A stretch of 20,473 bases of DNA from Candidatus Babelota bacterium (GTDB lineage: Bacteria > Babelota > Babeliae > Babelales > JAUPTZ01). Where the stretch lies: positions 1-20,473 of the forward strand of contig JAUPVI010000003.1 in the NCBI GenBank assembly GCA_030917105.1, written 5' to 3'. A program made the translations under genes and the position numbers. The notes under the pieces are model-generated. The model was not told the DNA's origin. It saw only the letters and a program-made list of their open reading frames with translations, and did no database searches. Below are positions 14,861 through 20,473 of this stretch, piece after piece. Each line of letters begins with the position of its first letter. The first letter of the stretch is position 1.

Positions 14861-15883
14861 ATGAAAGAACAAACTATGAACGTAATTACCGCTTTGGTTA
14901 GTGCCATACAGCCCCTGGGGGATTCTTCACAACTGCTTCTTTTGGGAGCAATCGTGGTAGGACTTCTGATAGGTGTGGCGCTTGTATACCGATTCTGGCA
15001 ACATCGAAAAGCTAAGGGGTTACACCCGGTGCGGCAGGTGTTAAGTGTCGGTGTTGTTACCAGTCTTATCGATGATGCCATCTCGCCTGAAATTGGGGCG
15101 GCGTTTGACGGGTTTATGCGTGAAACAATTGAAATCCTTGCCTCTCGTATGGGTAGCACGGCTCGCATCCAGCCAATTAAACCAGCTGACATTGAAAAAG
15201 CGCTGGTTGATGGAACGCTTGATTTTGTTATTGCTGACGGCAATGTGGCGTTGACCTTTTCGTCTAAAGTTGAATTAATGCCTTGCTACGTTTCCTCGTT
15301 GAGCTCCCTGGCGTTGATCTTCTGGGACAAAATGCCACATCACATGCTTACGTTGCATGACTTTGCGTTTTACGCGAATAATTCAACGGCCGTGTTGCGC
15401 AACTCGCTTGAAGAACATTACTTGTCGATGTTTGAGTCAATTAAGGTGAAACGCGTTGATACGCTGACTCGCCTGGTGGTTGATTTGAAACTTGGTATCG
15501 TTCGTGCTGGTTTAGTGCGCATGGAACAAGCAAAGGCTTTGAAGCATGATTACAGTGCTATTAAGTTTATGCCGGTTTCGTTGCAAAAGCAGTGTTTCAT
15601 CCAAGATGAAAAAATTGCCGTTGCACGCGCAAATAAAGATCTTATCAAAGAGCTTGAAGTCAGAACGGCCGGGTTGCGCCGTGAAGGTATCATGAAAAAG
15701 ATCCATGCACGTTGGTTTGCTGGACTTCGTCCACGCTTGCCAAAAGCAGAAGTGCCAGCTGAAGAAGCACAAGTGCAGCAATCAGCTGATCATGCTGAAG
15801 CACTATCACACATTGTTGTAGACAATGCGCAGCAAAACCAAAATTCATCATCTAATAAAAATCAGAATTCTGGCCAGCAGTAG
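14861..15883 (+). CDS. Membrane-anchored protein resembling a solute-binding domain
   Basis: 340 aa. One N-terminal membrane helix (about 24-44) is followed by a domain of about 220 residues. Its pattern resembles extracellular solute-binding proteins of family 3: a first lobe ending in DGTLDFVIADGNV, a central MPCYVSSLSSLALIFWDK segment, and a second-lobe DLKLGIVRAGLV like the usual D-x-K-G-x-x-D/A stretch. The C terminus is Gln/Asn/Ser-rich and disordered. No permease or ATPase gene is nearby, so it may sense a ligand or bind it for another system rather than feed an ABC importer. ATG at 14861 is the likely start, ATG at 14876 is possible, and neither has a strong ribosome binding site. The fold assignment is by pattern only. 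Confidence 0.65.
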   Translation: MKEQTMNVITALVSAIQPLGDSSQLLLLGAIVVGLLIGVALVYRFWQHRKAKGLHPVRQVLSVGVVTSLIDDAISPEIGAAFDGFMRETIEILASRMGSTARIQPIKPADIEKALVDGTLDFVIADGNVALTFSSKVELMPCYVSSLSSLALIFWDKMPHHMLTLHDFAFYANNSTAVLRNSLEEHYLSMFESIKVKRVDTLTRLVVDLKLGIVRAGLVRMEQAKALKHDYSAIKFMPVSLQKQCFIQDEKIAVARANKDLIKELEVRTAGLRREGIMKKIHARWFAGLRPRLPKAEVPAEEAQVQQSADHAEALSHIVVDNAQQNQNSSSNKNQNSGQQ

Positions 15884-15900
15884 GTTTTTTGTGAAAAACT

Positions 15901-15943
15901 AAAAAAAGAGGCACTTCTTTAATCGGGAGTGCCTCTTTTTTTT
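15901..15943. terminator. Strong terminator, probably bidirectional
   Basis: AAAAAAAGAGGCACT (15901-15915) pairs perfectly with AGTGCCTCTTTTTTT (15928-15942), and T continues to 15943. The A-tract on the left gives a T-tract on the other strand, so it can stop transcription from the gene ending at 15883 and from the opposite gene ending at 15962. Confidence 0.92.
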
Positions 15944-15961
15944 ATTGCCTATGCCGCCGCA

Positions 15962-16378
15962 CTATTTCTTCTTCGGATCTACGGGCTCATCTTTTGTTGT
16001 AGTGTATTCATAAATTGCCCCGCTTGCCATGAGCGTGCTTGCAAGTCCCAGTGCAGTGCGGAGCATATTATAATCGCCACGCTTTGTGTGCAGGGCATCA
16101 AGCTTGCTTTGGATAGTCGCCAGCTCTGCTTTGAGCGTCTCTGCTATTTCTGGTTGCTTTTCTCTTAAGAGCAGGGTGTTGATGATGTTGCGCCGTTGCA
16201 TCAGCGGATAGCGTGCATGTGCGAGGCGGCTGTATTTGTGTTGCATCATGCCCATAAGAATAGCCGAAAGGCCAGCGCCGGTCGTGAGTGCAGTTGCTTT
16301 TTTTGTCATGCTGCCATGCAGCGATGCAGCGCATGTCAGCGTGCATAGAACTAAGAATCCATACTGTTTTAGTGTCAT
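15962..16378 (-). CDS. Small membrane protein with helical hairpin, unknown
   Basis: 138 aa. An N-terminal signal-like helix (MTLKQYGFLVLCTLTCAAS) is followed by a second hydrophobic segment (about 30-45), a charged helical stretch likely to form a coiled coil (about 55-100, rich in Lys, Glu, Leu and Gln), a third hydrophobic segment (about 106-123) and a Lys-rich tail. The start at 16378 is chosen over the longer reading to 16468 because GGGGGA precedes it and the upstream part is hydrophilic and holds the likely promoter. No family recognised. Its layout recalls the N-terminal part of the protein at 4445-5413. Confidence 0.6.
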   Translation of the reverse strand: MTLKQYGFLVLCTLTCAASLHGSMTKKATALTTGAGLSAILMGMMQHKYSRLAHARYPLMQRRNIINTLLLREKQPEIAETLKAELATIQSKLDALHTKRGDYNMLRTALGLASTLMASGAIYEYTTTKDEPVDPKKK

Positions 16379-16440
16379 TCGTCCCCCGTTTGATTGTCCC
16401 TCTGACGCACATGCGCCCTTCTGTGTATCCACACATCTAT

Positions 16441-16468
16441 AGTATATAATCCGGAGCCAAAACTGCAA
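16441..16468 (-). promoter_or_regulatory. Probable promoter of the small membrane protein gene
   Basis: On the - strand, TTGCAG (16468-16463), a 16-nt spacer and TATACT (16446-16441). It starts right after the mutL stop codon. A small perfect hairpin TGTGT-GGAT-ACACA follows in the leader. Confidence 0.45.
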
Positions 16469-17114
16469 CTAACCGCGCCGTTTAAACCTTTTTTCAAGCT
16501 CGAACAATGAAATTGGCCACATGGTTGGCCTTCCGTGAATACACATAAAGCGGTTGGGAGTGGCAAGGAGCTGGCGAACCAAATCTTCCATGATTGGAAT
16601 GCTCAATGCGTCCCCGGCTTTAACGGCAAGCTTGCAGGCTAAATGGCTGTGGACATGCTCATTGAGCTTTTGTCGAAATAGTTCGGGATCCAGACGATCA
16701 TGAGTGGCAATAAAGTTCGCCGCATCAAGCAAAACACTGGAGAGGGATTCCTTTTGGAGTTGTGGTGGGGCACTGGTAATGGTCAAGTGCAAAGGGCCTG
16801 TTTGCGCAAAGACAATGCCTTGTGATGCAAAAAAGTCGCTTTCTGCTATGAGGCCGGCAATGGTTCGTTCATTTTCCAGAATGATAGTCTCGGGGAAAAG
16901 AAGTTGCGTTCCCTCTTTGTCCGTGAATTTGGTGGTGAATTGGTGGTACAGCACCCGCTCATGGGCGGCATGCTGGTCAACGATGATGAGCTCTTTATCG
17001 AGCTCGATAAGGATGTAAGTATTAAAATTTGTCCTACCAGCCGCGCTCCGCTCGCTGTGATGGGAGTGTTCTCTGCTGCCGTGTATTCTGTGGCACAAAG
17101 GCGAGTTTCGCTTT

Positions 17115-17220
17115 CGTCATTGCGAGGAGCCATTGGCGACGAAGCAATCCATTCTAGTCTTTGTGGTGTGGCCGGTGAAATTTGTTGATTCATGGATTGC
17201 CACGCTTCGCTCACAATGAC
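17115..17220. repeat. Palindromic element inside the mutL linker
   Basis: The left arm (17115-17152) contains GTCATTGCGAGGAGCC and GACGAAGCAATCCAT. The right arm (17192-17220) is its inverted partner: read on the - strand it gives GTCATTGTGAGCGAAGCG and GGCAATCCAT. The outer GTCATTG and inner CAATCCAT match exactly. This wording is a well-known dispersed palindrome in Rickettsia and other intracellular or uncultured bacteria. It is translated in frame within MutL at about residues 375-410, giving SEAWQSMNQ and LEWIASSPMAPRNDE. Confidence 0.75.
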
Positions 17221-17303
17221 AGGGGGCCCAAAGCTTCCCGTTAGCGAAGTTTGAAATGGTAATGATTTGGGGGGTAAGCTTGTTGCTAAGGAGGCAGTCT
17301 CTC

Positions 17304-17344
17304 CGTCATTGCGCGGAACCGCAGGTGACGCGGCAAGCCTACTC
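17304..17344. repeat. Second palindromic-element arm in the mutL linker
   Basis: CGTCATTGCGCGGAACCGC followed by AGGTGACGCGGCAAGCC repeats the plan of the arm at 17115-17152 in the same orientation, with differences. It reads in frame as SRLAASPAVPRNDGE in MutL, parallel to EWIASSPMAPRNDES from the other arm. No matching right arm is clear, so it is a half copy or an older, decayed insertion. Confidence 0.65.
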
Positions 17345-18313
17345 ACCGCTGCCTCAAGTGCACACGTAATCCCTTTTTGAATGCAGGTGGTAACCACCCC
17401 TGGCTTGGTAAAGCGCACCTCTTCTTTCCGGGGATGTATGTTAACGTCAACCGTTGCCGGATCGATGGTAATAGCAAGAAATGCGGCTGGATATTTCCCT
17501 GGTGGTAGTGATTGGAGATATCCCTTGGTAATTGCCCGGGCAATCTCACTATTTTTGACCAGGCGGTTATTGACCCAGAACATAATGAGATCTTTGCCAT
17601 AGCGCGCATACGGTGGTAAGGAGACGAGCCCCTCTACGGTAATTTCACGATCATTAAAAGTCAGCGGGGTTAGTTGTGCAGAGAGCGTGTGGCTCCACAG
17701 TTGGGTAATGCGATCTTTGAGCGTGGTTACTGCTGGGGCTTCAATCGCGCGTTCGCCATCTTTATAGAGTACAAAGCTCACATTCAGGTGCGTGAGGGCA
17801 ATGCCATGGACAACCGCTTGAATCTGGTTCCATTCCGTTTCATCTTGTTTTAAAAATGTCTTACGAACTGGCAAGGTGCCAAAAAGATCTTTAATAACAA
17901 TACTAGTTCCAGCCGGGCAGGCCACCTCCGTGCTCCCTTGGTAGAGGCCGTGGTGGTAGCTAATCTTGGTTCCCAGGAGCGGTTCATCTTGTTCCTTGGT
18001 GGTGAGAGAGACAATACCTACGGCGGCAATGCTGGCCAGTGCTTCGCCGCGAAAACCAAAAGTTTCAAGGCTTGTGAGCTGGTCGACGTTGGTCAGCTTA
18101 CTGGTGGCGTGGCGTGCAAAGCAGCGGGCCGCATCCAGGGAATTCATACCGCATCCATTGTCAGTAACAGAAATGAGTTGCTTGCCTGCTTTTTCAATGC
18201 GGACAGTAATGACAGTGGCTCCGGCGTCAATACTGTTTTCGATGAGCTCTTTAACGATGTTTGCGGGGCGTTCGACCACTTCGCCGGCGGCAATTTGTTG
18301 TGCTTGTAATGGA

Positions 18314-20332
18314 TCAAGAAGATGGATTTTTTGTGCTTTCATGCGGGGCAGTATACGAATTTTGTGCAAGGCTGTCACGATATGAAGCAGCAAAAGAGCC
18401 GTACTTGGTATACAAACGGGCGTGCGCATTAAGCGAAACTTTGGTCAGCGGCAGCGCATCCGGCAGTGCGTCCATCATTTTGAGCGGGCGCTGATAGGTG
18501 GCCTTGTATGCCTGCATACTGCCGTCTTGGTGTGGCTCCCTAAATAAGCAGGTGATTTTGTGTATGCCGATGATGATGAGAACGTTTTGCAGTGTGATGC
18601 GCGGCGTTTCAAGCGGCGTGGTGCGCAAGGAGAACCAGCGGCTGACGGTGCTGGTAATGTTTTCCCACCAGGAAGGGAGGGGGGCGGTAAAGTGCTGGGC
18701 CAAGTCATTGTTGATGGTGAGCTGATCAATTAGCAGGACTTTGGTGCTTTTTTGCTTGCTCATTTGGATGAAGCTATGCGTGATAAAGTCTTTGAGGCCA
18801 AGATCGTGCAGGGTCAGTGCGGTGAGGTGATGCAGTGCGTTGCCGGGAATAAGGGAGATGATCGCCGGAGAAACAAAGCTTGAATGATGGGCCTCGGCGC
18901 TCCGGTGCAATTTCTGGTACGGGTACATCTCAATTGGGGTGCGAATATACGGCGGGGCTAGGAGCAGAGCTCGTTCACCATGGACGATGAAGGCGGTGCC
19001 GGTCCGCTGACCGTAGAGGTCATCTTGGGGGGAAAAGACACTAATGCCGGCTCGGGTTGCATGAGGGTTGAGACTGGTATTTGGCTGTGTGTTTACATCG
19101 ATGGGGGTTGGTGTGGTTTGCCCGGGTAACAGCAAGAGGGGGGTATTGCTGAGAGCATGAGTATCACTCGCAGTAGTGATAGTTGGAGTTATTGGCTGGA
19201 GAATGGCTGGCCACGATTCTTCATACTGTTCAAGGGCGGTGAAAAATGTATTGAGGTTTATGTCGATGGCTATTTTTATGGTTGAGGACTGATTGAGCTC
19301 TTTGTATGGCATCAAAATGTGAACTGGCGCATCTCCCAGGGCTCCGACAACCAAGGGGAAATGAAGATTGAGCCCTTGGTGGGCAACTTGGTTACTGGTT
19401 GCTCGGGCGTGGTAGAGATCGAATAGGTTTTGCCCGCCGCTATAGCAGCTTTGATAGTAAAAACAGTTTATGTACAGGTTGTCGCTGCACCAGGAAAGGA
19501 ATTGAATAAACTGGTCAGAGGGTAGGCCACAAATGCTTCCTTGGTGTGTGCCATGGCCGGTCATGTAGATATTCCAGTGGCGGCAGAGGAGGGTTTGTGT
19601 TTTTGCTTTGGGAGCAAAGAGTGATTCAAAGTGCTTGAGAGAGAAGCTGGAGCGTTTGTATAAATGCTTCGCTTGGCTGAGGAGGGTCGTTAGTCCCTCA
19701 ACGCTTTCTGTGAGGACGATTGGCTTGCACTTGCTCAGCTGAAGCCCCGTTGCTTGCATTAGCACGTCCGTTTTGACTGTTTCTGCATCCCCCAAGGTAA
19801 TGCTTGGTCGCGGCAAGAGGCCGGCATGTTCATCGAGATAGGCAGTCGGAATAAGTATGATCAAGCTGGCATCGGGATGATACCAGCATTGCCAATATTC
19901 TGAGGTCAGCTCCTGCTGCCAGAGGTAAAAGTGGTACATGAGGGTTGGGTCGCTTTTAAGAAGGGCGTTGATCTGGGTAAGTCCCTGCTGGGTTGGTATT
20001 TCTCGGTAGGCTTGCCAGTTCTTGAGCAGAAGAGAGGCAAGTGACCCCGGTTTGGTTAGTTCAGTGGCAAACCAATGCTTGCGAAAGAGAAGGTTTTGCC
20101 AGATGGCGGGGCTGAGGATGATGATGCCAGCCTGTTGCGTCAGGGCCGTGGCAGCGCGGAGAGTGACGGCTCCCACCTCTTTTTTGGACGGATTTTCGCT
20201 TTCTAGGCTTCCGGTTTCATGGAGCATAAGGAGGAGCCGCCCGAAAGGAATGGCGGTAGGAGTGTCTGGAGTGGCCTGAGTTGGGATAATGGAGGCGGCG
20301 AAAAGAAAAAAATACAGCATTATATATTTCAT
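18314..20332 (-). CDS. Secreted protein with caspase-like (clan CD) cysteine peptidase signature
   Basis: 672 aa. The N terminus is a signal peptide (MKYIMLYFFLFAASIIPTQA), so the protein is exported to the periplasm or beyond. At residues 254-300 it shows the layout of clan CD cysteine peptidases (caspase, metacaspase, clostripain and gingipain families): a hydrophobic strand ending in TGHG (His260), then 36 residues later a strand ending in YQSCYSGG (Cys296). A Thr/Pro-rich linker (about 380-425) leads to a C-terminal domain of about 240 residues I do not recognise. The start has a weak AAGGCGG site upstream. Its 3' end overlaps mutL by 29 nt, so the two may be coupled. Peptidase activity is inferred. 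The rest of the sequence matches no family I know, and it could be an inactive homologue or host-directed effector. Confidence 0.7.
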   Translation of the reverse strand: MKYIMLYFFLFAASIIPTQATPDTPTAIPFGRLLLMLHETGSLESENPSKKEVGAVTLRAATALTQQAGIIILSPAIWQNLLFRKHWFATELTKPGSLASLLLKNWQAYREIPTQQGLTQINALLKSDPTLMYHFYLWQQELTSEYWQCWYHPDASLIILIPTAYLDEHAGLLPRPSITLGDAETVKTDVLMQATGLQLSKCKPIVLTESVEGLTTLLSQAKHLYKRSSFSLKHFESLFAPKAKTQTLLCRHWNIYMTGHGTHQGSICGLPSDQFIQFLSWCSDNLYINCFYYQSCYSGGQNLFDLYHARATSNQVAHQGLNLHFPLVVGALGDAPVHILMPYKELNQSSTIKIAIDINLNTFFTALEQYEESWPAILQPITPTITTASDTHALSNTPLLLLPGQTTPTPIDVNTQPNTSLNPHATRAGISVFSPQDDLYGQRTGTAFIVHGERALLLAPPYIRTPIEMYPYQKLHRSAEAHHSSFVSPAIISLIPGNALHHLTALTLHDLGLKDFITHSFIQMSKQKSTKVLLIDQLTINNDLAQHFTAPLPSWWENITSTVSRWFSLRTTPLETPRITLQNVLIIIGIHKITCLFREPHQDGSMQAYKATYQRPLKMMDALPDALPLTKVSLNAHARLYTKYGSFAASYRDSLAQNSYTAPHESTKNPSS
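18350..18378 (-). promoter_or_regulatory. Likely mutL promoter giving a leaderless message
   Basis: On the - strand, GTGACA (18378-18373), a 17-nt spacer and TATACT (18355-18350). Each box is 5 of 6 to consensus. Only 7 nt separate the -10 box from the mutL ATG, so transcription would begin at or next to the A of ATG, which has no ribosome binding site. It lies within the 3' coding end of the upstream gene. Confidence 0.55.
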
Positions 20333-20473
20333 TGCGGCCGCCTTGGTAAAAACTGTTAAAAGAGGTGTGGGAGCCAGTTTGCCACTATCTTATGCGGCCG
20401 CGCAAGTGTTTGAAAATGTGCGGCTGGGGCGCCATTTTGATTTTACTGCATGGAAATTTTGTGAAAACTGTGT
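20289..20473 (+). CDS. Possible partial gene running off the right edge
   Basis: A frame starting at ATG 20289 (or a later TTG at 20343) stays open to the window end, about 61 codons. Its later part reads like protein (ENVRLGRHFDFTAWKF, then CENC, a possible metal-binding pair). If the ATG is used it overlaps the divergent peptidase-like gene by 44 nt. No clear ribosome binding site is seen. With the end missing, I cannot name a family. If this is not a gene, the last 140 bases hold only the palindromes noted separately. Confidence 0.25.
   Translation, partial: MEAAKRKKYSIIYFIAAALVKTVKRGVGASLPLSYAAAQVFENVRLGRHFDFTAWKFCENC
20334..20401. repeat. Two GCGGCCGC palindromes 60 bp apart
   Basis: The 8-base palindrome GCGGCCGC occurs at 20334-20341 and again at 20394-20401, flanking the probable 5' leader of the peptidase-like gene. 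All-GC 8-mers are rare in sequence of this composition. They may pair with each other in RNA or be protein sites. Confidence 0.5.

Larger units (their letters stand above)
16469..18342 (-). pseudogene. mutL: DNA mismatch repair protein MutL, frameshifted
   Basis: MutL couples mismatch recognition to strand removal. The N-terminal GHKL ATPase is intact: E32 and N36 in KELIENSIDAGA, DNGCGM at 61-66, GFRGEAL at 96-102, and GTSIVIKDLFGTLPVR. The start ATG at 18342 gives the usual MKxxKIHLLDP opening; a longer reading to 18429 lies inside the neighbouring gene. Reading frame 0 runs into noise after GQIL (codon 440, about 17023). The C-terminal domain continues in the -1 frame (NTYILIELD, DQHAAHER, CIHGRP) to the stop at 16469. 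Restoring one base gives exactly 625 codons, a normal MutL length. The loss is in an A/T run, so it is either a real mutation or a sequencing error. The linker (about 330-410) contains palindromic repeats. DQHAAHER lacks the second Glu usual in the endonuclease motif. Confidence 0.88.

Noticed and set aside
17018..17034. Programmed -1 frameshift in mutL
   Set aside because: The run does not form a canonical X XXY YYZ slippery heptamer in frame 0 and no downstream pseudoknot was evident. A plain one-base loss is simpler.
20334..20401. Vector or linker contamination suggested by two NotI-type sites
   Set aside because: The second lies between ordinary-looking sequences and the first directly abuts a plausible signal-peptide gene; no vector sequence is recognised.

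Overview
The window reads as the chromosome of a Gram-negative, obligately host-dependent bacterium. Three tandem genes for nucleotide (ATP/ADP) transporters of the NTT/Tlc family point to an energy parasite. Combined with several signal-peptide proteins of unknown family, this best fits Candidatus Dependentiae (TM6), with Chlamydiae or Rickettsiales as alternatives. The taxon is inferred from gene content, not from a marker search.

Layout. 94-4261: three NTT transporters on the + strand. The first two are close, gap-free duplicates. The second has its own near-consensus promoter and a structured 5' leader. The third is divergent and starts just behind a strong terminator. 4262-5413: a palindromic repeat-like segment and an unknown membrane protein. 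5476-5552: initiator tRNA-fMet. 5649-10841: a tight operon of lgt, a small membrane protein, dnaG and rpoD, whose genes overlap by 7, 4 and 16 nt. 10842-11037: a highly structured intergenic RNA element ending in a terminator. 11057-12489: truA and cdsA, overlapping by 4 nt. The - strand then carries hisS (14681-13434) followed by a secreted unknown (13376-12486). 14861-15883 (+): a membrane-anchored protein resembling a solute-binding protein, closed by a strong terminator. From 20332 back to 15962 the - strand carries a secreted caspase-fold-like protein, mutL (broken by a one-base frameshift and carrying palindromic repeats in its linker) and a small membrane protein.

How the genes fit together. 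The transporters would import host ATP. lgt, cdsA and the secreted proteins serve the envelope and the host interface. dnaG, rpoD, hisS, truA and tRNA-fMet are core replication, transcription and translation genes.

Most notable points: (1) palindromic repeats read in frame within the MutL linker, like the gene-inserted palindromic elements of Rickettsia, next to a frameshift; (2) a secreted protein with a His-Gly / Cys-Tyr-Ser-Gly-Gly pair typical of clan CD cysteine peptidases; (3) mutually exclusive hairpins in the leader of the second transporter; (4) a third transporter lacking charged residues needed for nucleotide exchange; (5) an unassigned structured RNA between rpoD and truA.
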